Of a stretch of 29,910 nt of DNA, positions 14,318 to 22,195 are shown in pieces. The stretch spans positions 1 to 29,910 of the forward strand of contig CAZZCX010000014.1 in assembly GCA_964653195.1 (NCBI GenBank), written 5' to 3'. The position numbers and the translations under genes were made by a program. Source of the stretch: CAYMDS01 sp964653195. Lineage in GTDB: Bacteria > Patescibacteriota > Microgenomatia > Levybacterales > UBA12049. The notes beneath the pieces are model-generated. The model made no database searches. It saw nothing but the letters and a program-made list of their open reading frames with translations, and had not been told where the DNA came from. How positions within the stretch are numbered: position 1 is the stretch's first letter; every line of letters starts with the position of its first letter.

Positions 14318-14737
14318 ATGAAAATTTTAATAGTCGATGACGATGAAGCTATTACCACTATTTATACTACCGCTTTAAATAAAGCTGGTTATGAAGTCAT
14401 ATCCTCAACTACTGGTCTCGGAGGAATTGAGAAAGCGAAAAGTGAAAAGCCCGATCTTGTACTACTTGACCAGGTGCTTACTGATATTCCGGGAAATGAA
14501 GTACTCAGGACACTCAAAGCAGACCCTGAAACGAAAGATATGGCTATCGTAATTCTTTCCAACTATACCCAAAATCAGCAAATGAAAGAGGCCATCCAGA
14601 TCGGCGCACTTGACTATATGCTCAAATACCAGATTGATCCTGAATACTTAATAGAACGTGTAGGCGATTTACTTAAAGAATCAAAGGTAAATGAACTACT
14701 GAATACCCCGGAAACGCCGAGTAATGATACGCACTGA
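14318..14737 (+). CDS. Single-domain response regulator (CheY-like)
   Basis: This 139-aa protein is a receiver domain alone. The acidic pocket is Asp7-Asp8-Asp9, the phospho-acceptor is Asp51 (VLLDQVL), the switch Ser is 81 (VILSNY), and Lys103 lies in YMLKYQ. It has no DNA-binding output domain, so it must act through a partner protein or pass phosphate on. A histidine kinase gene follows 47 bp downstream on the same strand and is its likely donor. The short tail after residue 125 is disordered (TPETPSNDTH). Confidence 0.95.
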   Translation: MKILIVDDDEAITTIYTTALNKAGYEVISSTTGLGGIEKAKSEKPDLVLLDQVLTDIPGNEVLRTLKADPETKDMAIVILSNYTQNQQMKEAIQIGALDYMLKYQIDPEYLIERVGDLLKESKVNELLNTPETPSNDTH

Positions 14738-14784
14738 TTTATTTAGGTACACGGCTTTTACAAAACAGGCAGATATTATTTCCT

Positions 14785-15606
14785 GTGAATACAACGATCA
14801 TTATCCTTTTTATATGTAATATATCTTTAGGCGTTTTAGCTTATGTTTTGTACTCTCAGTTACGAAAATTAAAGGAACTCCAGGATCTGCAGGCAAAAGA
14901 GACTAAAGATCAGTACTACGAAATCGTCCATGAACTCAGAGCACCACTCACCGCAGTAAAAGACGCAGCAATTATGCTAAATGACATGCCTGGAAAGCTG
15001 AATGCCGAAGACCAATCTAAAATGCTGCACCTTATAAAAAACGAATGTTTAAGGCTACTTGAACAAGTGTCATCTTTTCTTGATGCGTCCAAAGTCATGA
15101 CGAATAAAGTCGCTATACAAAAAGTCCCAAGCGATCTTAAAAATCTTTTAAGTGAGAAAATCATGATGTATTCACCTCAGGCAAAGTCTGCCGGACTTGA
15201 AATAAAAAGTGATATCGATCCTCAAATGCCTCTTATTCTTTATGATCCCAAATACATGAGCCAGGTTATAAATAATCTGATATCAAACAGCCTCAAATAT
15301 ACACCAGCAGGCGGAACTATCACAGTGAGTGCGAAGACTACCGATAATACTGTTTTCGTCTCTGTATTTGACAATGGACTAGGAGTTACTGATGAAAAGA
15401 AAAAAGAGCTTTTCTCAAAATTCGCATCAATTAACTCAAAAACATCATCAGTTGCAAGTAGTGGCCTCGGACTTTATGTCGCAAAGGGTATAATTGAAGC
15501 ACACAATGGAAAAGTAACTGTAGAAACTCACGAAGGTAGAGGTTACAAAGTATCATTTACTCTTCCTCTTCAATCCCTCCCCGCTTCTTTATCCCAGCCA
15601 AGTTAA
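14785..15606 (+). CDS. Sensor histidine kinase, minimal form
   Basis: This 273-aa protein starts with a GTG. One N-terminal membrane helix (about 3-24) is followed directly by the dimerisation/phosphorylation helix with His49 (YYEIVHELRAPLTAVKD). The ATPase domain has the N box VINNLISNSLKYTP (161-174), G1 DNGLG (196-200) and G2 SGLGLYVAKG (226-235). There is no extracellular sensor, HAMP or PAS domain, so the signal is unclear. It probably forms a two-component pair with the receiver gene just upstream. The cysteine-rich gene downstream is convergent and probably unrelated. Confidence 0.95.
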   Translation: MNTTIIILFICNISLGVLAYVLYSQLRKLKELQDLQAKETKDQYYEIVHELRAPLTAVKDAAIMLNDMPGKLNAEDQSKMLHLIKNECLRLLEQVSSFLDASKVMTNKVAIQKVPSDLKNLLSEKIMMYSPQAKSAGLEIKSDIDPQMPLILYDPKYMSQVINNLISNSLKYTPAGGTITVSAKTTDNTVFVSVFDNGLGVTDEKKKELFSKFASINSKTSSVASSGLGLYVAKGIIEAHNGKVTVETHEGRGYKVSFTLPLQSLPASLSQPS

Positions 15607-15730
15607 ATTAATTACTAATCATACTAATCGTGTCCAGAAGTTATATCCAATAAAAAGCACGAAGCTAGATAAATTAATACAAAAAAGTCTATAAAATATG
15701 ATTATTTAAAGCTAGCTATAAAATTACATT

Positions 15731-16120
15731 TTATAACTTTGTCACAACTTCTCCTCTAACATGACATGGAGTCAATCCTGCAGCTACGGAACGGGCATTA
15801 CATTTAACCGGTGTCACTAATTCTGGTCGCCTTCTTAACTTTCTCCTAATAAATGATTCTTCCGTCCGGAAAGACGGAAAACTCATGGCAGCATTTAGCC
15901 TGTAATAAAAAGCCAGCCATACTGAGCTCAAAAAATGTTCTGGCTCAGATTTTTCGCCTGATTCTTGTTGTCTTTGTGCTAAATCAACTACAGCATTCCT
16001 TTGTAATCTGCCAGGTTCACTAGCTAACGAACAAGTAGGTAAGTTAGGACAATTAAAGCAATCGTCCCCTACTTTTTTGTATTCTTTATCAGGCCTAAAA
16101 TGTGTATCAAATTCACTCAT
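15731..16120 (-). CDS. Small four-cysteine CxxCP-x4-C protein (copy 6)
   Basis: This 129-aa protein has CFNCPNLPTC near its N-terminus (Cys21, Cys24, Cys30), and two more cysteines near the C-terminus (Cys107 in PVKCNAR and Cys119 in LTPCHVRG). A longer helical insert separates them, containing an aromatic stretch (SSVWLAFYYRLN) and a basic run (IRRKLRRRPE). Same spacing CX2CPX4C as copies 1, 4 and 5. A TATTAT-like -10 lies 11 bases before ATG. Divergent from the winged-helix regulator at 16214, with about 90 bp between starts. Cytosolic; role unknown. Confidence 0.7.
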   Translation of the reverse strand: MSEFDTHFRPDKEYKKVGDDCFNCPNLPTCSLASEPGRLQRNAVVDLAQRQQESGEKSEPEHFLSSVWLAFYYRLNAAMSFPSFRTEESFIRRKLRRRPELVTPVKCNARSVAAGLTPCHVRGEVVTKL

Positions 16121-16178
16121 ATATGTCGTAAATAATACACCTAACTAAATAACTATCTTGACATTGCTCGACATATTC

Positions 16179-16207
16179 TTGCCTCAAAAGGATCATTATG
16201 GGATAAT
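16179..16207 (+). promoter_or_regulatory. Promoter of the winged-helix regulator gene
   Basis: TTGCCT (16179-16184), 17 bp, GATAAT (16202-16207), six bases, ATG at 16214. Another TTGACA at 16159-16164 is too far upstream to pair with this -10. Confidence 0.7.
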
Positions 16208-16213
16208 TAGATT

Positions 16214-17242
16214 ATGAAAACCGTCTGGGAGTATTCTCTAGACTCTGAAACGAATAGACTTTTAGGCTTACTGCGTCAGATTTCCAGCGGTTTTTACCGC
16301 ATTAATGGTTTTCATCCTATCCCCCTTGCTCAAAAACTGAATTCTGATTCCACAGTCCCTATACCCGATCTGCCTTATCTTACTATTCCTAATTTCTGGA
16401 AAAAGGTAAATCAAATAAATACAGATGAAAAACTTCAACTAACTCAGCCCGAATTCTTTTCTCAAGTCAGAAATCTTTTATCCAATTACGGTTTACCTCA
16501 AGCGAATTACCAAAAAGTCCTTGAAGCTTGGCAAAGCGCGGAGAATGATGTAATGACTGAAATAATAAGAATATTACCTACGAAAAAAGACTATATCTCT
16601 CAAATTGTGATTCATCCCACAGTTTTTGGCACTACTTCATCTTTTAATCAGATTATCAAAAAATCTGAAATTCTTACGATTTACTTAAGACATGATCAGG
16701 GTATATTTGCGATTACTGAATCTATTCTTACCTCACTTATTGTAAATGATATCTATAATGATTTTCAGGGATTATGGCAGGAAGCAGAGATGCTGACAGA
16801 CTGGCTGGTCACCCAATCATCAATAGTTAATATTCTAAATAAGTACTCTAATTCCGATAGCTTCAAACCTACAATGCTACTAGTCAGAAATGAACAGATA
16901 AATCAATTTAAAAAGGAGAGTTCAGCTTTCTATACCAAACTAGGACTTCATGTGCCCGATAATCATTTCAGTATAAAAGGAAACAATATCTACTATGCTG
17001 GCAAGAAATTGCATAATCTTAATCCCAAAGAAATTAAAATATTTGAAAGTTTAATTGCTAACAAGCACGATGCATTACACTACGATATACTTGGAGAAAT
17101 AATTTATGGAAAAGAAATAGACTGGAGCTTATATTCGTTGAGTAAAACTATTGAGCGTTTGCGCCGTAAGTTAGAGAAAAATGGAATTTCAGGCTCATAC
17201 ATTCAAACAGTTCGCGGATTTGGTTTTCTCTTGCGAAACTGA
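16214..17242 (+). CDS. Orphan regulator with C-terminal OmpR/PhoB-type winged helix
   Basis: In this 342-aa protein, residues about 250-342 match the transcriptional regulatory C-terminal winged helix: LNPKEIKIFESLIANK, then LHYDILGEIIYG, SLSKTIERLRRKLEK, and the wing IQTVRGFGFLLRN. The first 250 residues are not a receiver domain and have no Asp pocket. They are mainly helical, without recognised motifs, and may sense a ligand or bind a partner. The predicted mRNA is leaderless. The gene is convergent with the ComEC-type MBL gene, 20 bp from its stop. Nearby is a receiver without an output domain, but any link is speculation. Confidence 0.8.
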   Translation: MKTVWEYSLDSETNRLLGLLRQISSGFYRINGFHPIPLAQKLNSDSTVPIPDLPYLTIPNFWKKVNQINTDEKLQLTQPEFFSQVRNLLSNYGLPQANYQKVLEAWQSAENDVMTEIIRILPTKKDYISQIVIHPTVFGTTSSFNQIIKKSEILTIYLRHDQGIFAITESILTSLIVNDIYNDFQGLWQEAEMLTDWLVTQSSIVNILNKYSNSDSFKPTMLLVRNEQINQFKKESSAFYTKLGLHVPDNHFSIKGNNIYYAGKKLHNLNPKEIKIFESLIANKHDALHYDILGEIIYGKEIDWSLYSLSKTIERLRRKLEKNGISGSYIQTVRGFGFLLRN

Positions 17243-17262
17243 TAGTTGTAACTTTTGATAAA

Positions 17263-18135
17263 CTACAAGTGTAGATTCTTTACCCACCACTTAGCTCCAT
17301 CAGTCACTATCTCTAAATCCCCTTCCTCATCTGTCCTTAATATCTTTATATCTTCATTTCTTAATATCTCTATTGTATCTTTATGCGGATGACCATATTT
17401 ATTATTGCCTACAGAAATGATTGCTAATCTTGGATTAATTTTCTTTATCAACTGCGATGTCAATCCGAACCTGGATCCATGGTGAGGTACCTGTAGAACC
17501 TCGATTGGATCAGATTGGGTTTCATAGGTAAAATCTATTATTTCGTAATCATTATCTGATGCAAAATAAATATCAAAATCTTTATAGCTTAAATGCTGGA
17601 TAAGCGATGCCTGTTCTCCTCTTTCCGCAATCAATCTATTGGGACTCACAAGATCTAAATATGTACTTGATGGGCTTACAACCTCTATACTCATTCCATC
17701 TGCAATCGACAATATATCCCCTGAATAAATATTTTTCATAATAGCCTTTTCTTTCTTTATTTTCTCAATTAAATCTTTATATCCTTTATTATCATTAAAA
17801 AGATCTTCTGTATCAAAAGTTAAAACATCATATCTATCTATGACGTAATGCATCCCAAAATAATGATCTTCATGAGGATGGGTCAGTATCATCTTATGAA
17901 TATTCCGGTCCCAAAATGGCATATGTGAAGATAAGCAGCGTAGTATGGAACGATCCGGCCCTCCATCAATTAAGATGTTTTTCCGACTAGGTGTTCTTAT
18001 GAATATCCCATCTCCCTGTCCCACATCACAAATTACAATGTGCAGTAATCCATCATAAAAACGAATGTATTCATAAGCAATAAATACTCCCAAACCTAAA
18101 AACAATAAACATCCGATTATTAGACCTCTTTTCAT
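17263..18135 (-). CDS. ComEC-type metallo-beta-lactamase domain protein
   Basis: This 290-aa protein has an N-terminal membrane helix (about 4-24) and an external MBL domain. It opens with DVGQGDGIFIRTPSRKNILI and DGG, then the metal motif THPHEDHYFG (His86, His88, Asp90, His91), later HHGSRFG and GHP. In single-chain ComEC proteins this domain is the C-terminal part, thought to be a nuclease that degrades the non-transforming strand during DNA uptake. Here it is a separate gene starting 7 bp after the ComEC core stops, so translation is likely coupled. Confidence 0.93.
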   Translation of the reverse strand: MKRGLIIGCLLFLGLGVFIAYEYIRFYDGLLHIVICDVGQGDGIFIRTPSRKNILIDGGPDRSILRCLSSHMPFWDRNIHKMILTHPHEDHYFGMHYVIDRYDVLTFDTEDLFNDNKGYKDLIEKIKKEKAIMKNIYSGDILSIADGMSIEVVSPSSTYLDLVSPNRLIAERGEQASLIQHLSYKDFDIYFASDNDYEIIDFTYETQSDPIEVLQVPHHGSRFGLTSQLIKKINPRLAIISVGNNKYGHPHKDTIEILRNEDIKILRTDEEGDLEIVTDGAKWWVKNLHL

Positions 18136-18142
18136 GAATTCT

Positions 18143-19402
18143 TTACTTTACTTTTTTCGCTTGTAGTTCGCCCTTTTTCTTTATGAAAAAAAGGAATACA
18201 GCAAGCAACAGGTAATACCCCACCCAAAAAATCCATGAAGACTCTTCCATAACTAGAGGTATTTTAAACCTATCAAAATATCTCACTACTACTTCAAAAT
18301 AGATCAAAAGAGGTATAGAGAAAACAGTTATAAAACTACCTAATTGAGCAAAAATAAGACCCGATATTATACTTAACCCCCCTATTACCATGAGAGCCGG
18401 AATAGTCCAGAGAATAAGCAAATTGATCAGAATTGATAAAAGGTTTATAGATCCGAAGCTAGAAAGTAGAATCGGAACAGTCGCAAGCTGTGCAGCAAGT
18501 GTAGTGTTGAAATCATCTTTTATGCTGCCATTTAATACTTTCATCCACTGATCAAATACAGGTTTAAGTGTGATAATTCCCAAAGTTGCCATAAATGACA
18601 ACTTAAAACCTACATCAAAAATCCACGAAGGGTTTATAAAAAGCATAGAAACAGCAGTCAAGAAAAGCGCATAAACGGAATACTTCTGTCTACCCGTAAT
18701 TCCAGCAGTAAATGAAATCCCTGCCATAATGGCTGCTCTCACGATTGATGCCTCAAACCCTGCAATTGAGACATATAGCAGAAGTATTAATAAGCTAAGA
18801 ATAAGTGCTGTCCTCCTTTTGAAAAACCGCTGAAAAATATAGATAAAAGAGCCTGCTACCATGCTTACATTCATACCCGATGCAGCAATAACATGTACTA
18901 CCCCGGCATCCCGAAGTATAATCATAAAATCATCTGGCATATTCTGTTTTATGCCAAAAACTATTCCTAAAAGTAAAGCTGATTGTGTATCTGATAGATA
19001 ATATCCGAAAATTTTTATGGCTTTTGTTCTAATACCAAGCGAGAAACTAGTGAGAAGATCAAATTTACTATCTATCTTTTTAATTTCCGGAAAAGGCAAA
19101 GTATAAAATTTTCTATCATCATTTTCTGTAGCTTTCACCTTACCTTTTAGATTGAGAAATTCTGCATAACTATAAATCGGATAGTTACCGGTAGTTACGT
19201 AGATATCCAAACCTTTAGGCTTTATTTTAAATCTCTGTAATCTGTCTTTTATCTCCGGTTCAGTCACAATCCTCGCATTTACCACGATCATTTGAGAGTC
19301 AGAGAGTATAGGTAGAAATCTATAATAGGTATAGAATCTCAAAGCTAAAAGAGTAAATAATAACACGATAAAGAAAATGAAGTACTTAATATTCATTCTC
19401 AA
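18143..19402 (-). CDS. comEC: ComEC/Rec2 competence channel core
   Basis: This 419-aa polytopic membrane protein has an N-terminal helix and a short OB-like outer segment (about 40-110). The competence domain follows, with about eight to nine helices. Diagnostic segments are GVVHVIAASGMNVSMV, IVRAAIMAG, and DVGFKLSFMATLGI, then the VPILLSSFGSINLLS pattern. It forms the inner-membrane pore for single-stranded DNA in natural transformation. The MBL domain usually fused at the C-terminus is encoded by the next gene. It follows comEA by 36 bp in the same orientation, forming a comEA-comEC-MBL operon. Confidence 0.94.
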   Translation of the reverse strand: MRMNIKYFIFFIVLLFTLLALRFYTYYRFLPILSDSQMIVVNARIVTEPEIKDRLQRFKIKPKGLDIYVTTGNYPIYSYAEFLNLKGKVKATENDDRKFYTLPFPEIKKIDSKFDLLTSFSLGIRTKAIKIFGYYLSDTQSALLLGIVFGIKQNMPDDFMIILRDAGVVHVIAASGMNVSMVAGSFIYIFQRFFKRRTALILSLLILLLYVSIAGFEASIVRAAIMAGISFTAGITGRQKYSVYALFLTAVSMLFINPSWIFDVGFKLSFMATLGIITLKPVFDQWMKVLNGSIKDDFNTTLAAQLATVPILLSSFGSINLLSILINLLILWTIPALMVIGGLSIISGLIFAQLGSFITVFSIPLLIYFEVVVRYFDRFKIPLVMEESSWIFWVGYYLLLAVFLFFIKKKGELQAKKVK

Positions 19403-19438
19403 TTTATTGTAGAGCTAAATGTAGGTTAAATGAATATA

Positions 19439-20080
19439 TTAATATACCGATATCTGATCTTTTATATTTTCAAATAAGCTCTTACTGACTATTTTATTAT
19501 TAAGTAAATCTTCAATTGCCGTATACGGTCTGCCATCAATTATCTTTCCAGTAGTTACTGGACCTACTCCCGGAAGATTATCAAGTTCACTTTCTGTCGC
19601 CGAGTTTATATTGATACTTCCCTGTGATTCCATTCCTGCCACTACCTGATGTACTTGCGTACTGCTGTTATCGGCAGAACTTCCGATACTTTCACCTATT
19701 TCAGGGATATAAAGCTTCGATCCGTCTTTAAGAAGTGCAGCCAGATTGAAGCTTTTTTCAACGAATTCCTGATCTGCAGCATCAGAAAGTCCTCCTGCTT
19801 TTTCAATCGCGTCTTTTATCCTTGATCCTTCTTGAATTATATAAACTCCGGGCTTATTTACTGCGCCTGATACATCAATCGTTAAATCTTTCGTAATATT
19901 TGAATTCTTTACAGTCTCATCATTTTTATCATCTGATATAAATATCAGCTCTTCCCTATTTTGCTCTGGAAATGACTGTATCAAACCATAACCTAAGGAT
20001 ATCATTCCCAAAACACCGAGGCTGAGAGGAATGAAATATTTTCGAAGGGCCGGAGTAATAATTTCTAAAAGATTATCCAT
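19439..20080 (-). CDS. comEA: ComEA competence DNA receptor
   Basis: In this 213-aa protein one membrane helix (about 15-35) anchors it. A SLBB domain follows (LTIDVSGAVNKPGVYIIQEG to SKLYIPEIGE, about 66-130). The C-terminal helix-hairpin-helix pair binds dsDNA without sequence preference (ININSATESELDNLPGVGPV, about 152-171, then IIDGRPYTAIEDLL). ComEA captures incoming DNA outside the membrane and hands it to ComEC. First gene of the operon, with a TTGACA-17-AAGAAT-6-ATG promoter, so the operon mRNA should start at the ATG. Confidence 0.95.
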   Translation of the reverse strand: MDNLLEIITPALRKYFIPLSLGVLGMISLGYGLIQSFPEQNREELIFISDDKNDETVKNSNITKDLTIDVSGAVNKPGVYIIQEGSRIKDAIEKAGGLSDAADQEFVEKSFNLAALLKDGSKLYIPEIGESIGSSADNSSTQVHQVVAGMESQGSININSATESELDNLPGVGPVTTGKIIDGRPYTAIEDLLNNKIVSKSLFENIKDQISVY

Positions 20081-20086
20081 AAATTT

Positions 20087-20115
20087 ATTCTTTACTTAAT
20101 AATAATCCTTGTCAA
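20087..20115 (-). promoter_or_regulatory. com operon promoter
   Basis: Perfect TTGACA (20110-20115), 17-bp spacer, AAGAAT (20087-20092), six bases to the comEA ATG. No additional operator-like repeat is evident, which suggests basal expression rather than tight competence control. Confidence 0.75.
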
Positions 20116-20184
20116 GTAAAGTTTATTTATTGATTAAGATCACTGAATTTATTAAATATTTATCCTATAATATTACTTAATCAT

Positions 20185-20757
20185 ATGAGTCTAGAAAGTA
20201 GAATAGCTAGAGGTTTACAATTTGCCTATAATGGTCATAGGCCTCCAACCTGGGGATGCAAAGAGACTTCGCCTCATTTCTTTGACACCTGGGCAATAGA
20301 TGGCTTAACCGCTGCAATCAGAGAACAAACTGAAAACAGCCGTGATATCGGTGATAAACCTGCTGCAAGAGCTATGGCAGCAATACTCGGCTCAGGACTA
20401 TATGTAGGTGCAAAAATGCTAGAAAGAAAATCAGCAGTACGTAAAGAAACTCCAACTTTACCTGCCAGAAGAGCGTTGCGTTATGCTCTGCCCATAGCCG
20501 TAGCTCTACCGCTTCTCCGATACGGCTGCGGAGAATCAGTAACAATTGAGGGGAGATCACAACCAAGTACATATTACGACCCAAATCAAAACTCAGTAGT
20601 TTATCTTACTGGAAGTGAGGCAAGAAAATATAAAAGATATCTGGAGAAGCATCAAGCCTTTACCCCCAATTCAGACATACCCGCTTGTGGAATGGAAGCT
20701 TATAATGTATATGAACAGAGTAATAGAAAAAGAAAAAGGGTTGATAAACCACTTTAG
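20185..20757 (+). CDS. Hypothetical protein with central hydrophobic segments
   Basis: This 190-aa protein has no recognised family. A soluble N-terminus contains PPTWGCKETSPHFFDTW. A Gly/Ala segment (AAILGSGLYVGA, about 66-77) precedes a basic stretch, then a hydrophobic run ALPIAVALPLLRYGCGES (about 104-121) that may enter the membrane. The C-terminal part is polar with a very basic end (NRKRKRVDK). TATAAT (20166-20171) lies 13 bases before ATG, as at 8934. It is divergent from the com operon. Confidence 0.55.
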   Translation: MSLESRIARGLQFAYNGHRPPTWGCKETSPHFFDTWAIDGLTAAIREQTENSRDIGDKPAARAMAAILGSGLYVGAKMLERKSAVRKETPTLPARRALRYALPIAVALPLLRYGCGESVTIEGRSQPSTYYDPNQNSVVYLTGSEARKYKRYLEKHQAFTPNSDIPACGMEAYNVYEQSNRKRKRVDKPL

Positions 20758-20797
20758 ATATATTTAAATTCTTTACCTAAGCTTATTAAAATTATTA

Positions 20798-20986
20798 TTA
20801 AACAACAAAGTTTATTATCTTTCCAGGTATGTAAATTACTTTCTTAACTATTTTTCCCTCCAAATGCCTCTTTACATTTTCGCTTTCCTTCGCCAACTTT
20901 TCAACTTCCTCTTGAATCTTGAATCTTGAATCTCAAAAGTTTCTCTCAATTTCCTGCTTACCTGTAAAGCGATAACTACTGTATCA
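20798..20986 (-). pseudogene. Decayed duplicate of the leuS 3' end
   Basis: This stretch aligns with 22196-22394, the last 65 or so codons of leuS, without gaps except for one missing 7-bp repeat unit and one missing codon at the end. About four of five bases agree by eye. Recognisable segments are KLRETFEIQDSR, then (one frame over) EEVEKLAKESENVKRHLEGK and VIYIPGKIINFVV followed by TAA. The heptamer CTTGAAT occurs three times here (20911-20931) against four units in leuS. This 7-bp difference breaks the frame. No start or catalytic part is present. Confidence 0.9.
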
Positions 20987-21131
20987 ATCCATAACCTGAC
21001 AATATCAGAATAAAGAATTCGAGGCTAAGAGAGGCAAGTATCTTAGAATAATAAAATTAAGAAATTGTATACAGACGATTTAATTAGAGAGGACCTGCAT
21101 TTGGACAATCTTTGAGGCGCTTCATTTACGC

Positions 21132-22082
21132 TTAACTAGCTTCGTTTTTTCTCAATAGTCCATTGTATACAATCGTTTTTACATGTTTAAGCATAAATAG
21201 TGTATCCTCTCTTGAAGAATCGTGCGCTACGCGACTTCTAAGAGCATAAGCTACTGCGTCAGCAATTGCTCCTGCAACAGCGGGACTATTTGCCAAGTTA
21301 CCTAATTGCCTTAATATATCCCCGTTTACAAAATCTCCAGCAAGATCCGTATTAAGAGACACACCCCATGATCTGTTTCTGTCATTAAGTACATCGAGAG
21401 GGGTATGGGTTAATCTACTAATGACGGTATTGATAATCCCACTTCTCAACTCAGGATCTAATCCTCGAAATGCAGCTAAATTACTTTCTCCATCTTCAGG
21501 GCTTTCTTCCACTATTGGTTTGCTAACAACAGCCTCGACTGGAGCAATTACATCGCCTGAATTATCTTCCGGCTTAGCAACTTCTTCTCCAGGTGCGGAT
21601 GCAGCTCTGCTTCTTTGTATTTCTTCAATGTCAGCAATTGCTCCACTTACTCTTTCAACTACATCAGGATCTCTGTCATTTACTTTTTTTCTTAGACCTT
21701 CTGCGATCAACTCAAGCGTGGTATCATCATATTTAGCTAAACGATCTCCCTCTACAAAGCCAAGACCAACACCAAGAACTACACCCTGCGCCCCCTCAGA
21801 ATCCAGAGTTAGTAATGTTTCCTTGGCTGCTGAGGCTGCTGTTGGTGACTCTGGGGCTGCAGGTTCCGGTGCCTCTGGAGCTGGGGTTTGGGGAGCTTGA
21901 GTTTCCTGAACTAATAATGATGCCCCGCCCGCTGGTGCTTCTAGACCGGATGACGCAATTACTCTACCAGCCTCTTGGGGTGCTTGAACTGAAGATACAC
22001 CTTCTGGTGACCTGACTACAGAACCACCCATATCGCTTGTTGTTGGACCTCCGCCTTCAGGACTACCGACTCCACCATACAT
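21132..22082 (-). CDS. Hypothetical acidic Ala/Pro-rich protein
   Basis: This 316-aa protein opens with a glycine/serine-rich start (MYGGVGSPEGGGPTTSDMGG). A low-complexity Ala/Pro/Glu linker (about 45-85, TQAPQTPAPEAPEPAAPESP) follows. Two more ordered segments come after: about 90-150 (LLTLDSEGAQGVVLGVGLGF, TLELIAEGLRKKVND) and 205-316 (LAAFRGLDPELRSGIINTVI to MLKHVKTIVYNGLL), which is helical. No signal peptide. The coding GC is higher than its neighbours by eye because of the Ala/Pro codons. It lies between leuS and the copy of the leuS tail. TATAAT ends seven bases before ATG. Function unknown. Confidence 0.6.
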   Translation of the reverse strand: MYGGVGSPEGGGPTTSDMGGSVVRSPEGVSSVQAPQEAGRVIASSGLEAPAGGASLLVQETQAPQTPAPEAPEPAAPESPTAASAAKETLLTLDSEGAQGVVLGVGLGFVEGDRLAKYDDTTLELIAEGLRKKVNDRDPDVVERVSGAIADIEEIQRSRAASAPGEEVAKPEDNSGDVIAPVEAVVSKPIVEESPEDGESNLAAFRGLDPELRSGIINTVISRLTHTPLDVLNDRNRSWGVSLNTDLAGDFVNGDILRQLGNLANSPAVAGAIADAVAYALRSRVAHDSSREDTLFMLKHVKTIVYNGLLRKNEAS

Positions 22083-22195
22083 AATTAATATTATATTATA
22101 TCAGGCATTTTTATAATGCAAGATCATCATATTGCTAAATAAATCTATAGTGATAATATGTCTAATATTAAACTGTATTTATCTGATGTAGGTGA

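Noticed and set aside
21421..21900. Forward-strand Ser/Ala/Pro-rich frame
   Set aside because: It is antisense to the acidic Ala/Pro-rich gene and its composition simply mirrors that low-complexity region.
21132..22082. Transposon or integrase gene between the leuS tail copies
   Set aside because: The encoded protein has no catalytic triad (DDE, tyrosine or serine recombinase) and is largely low-complexity.
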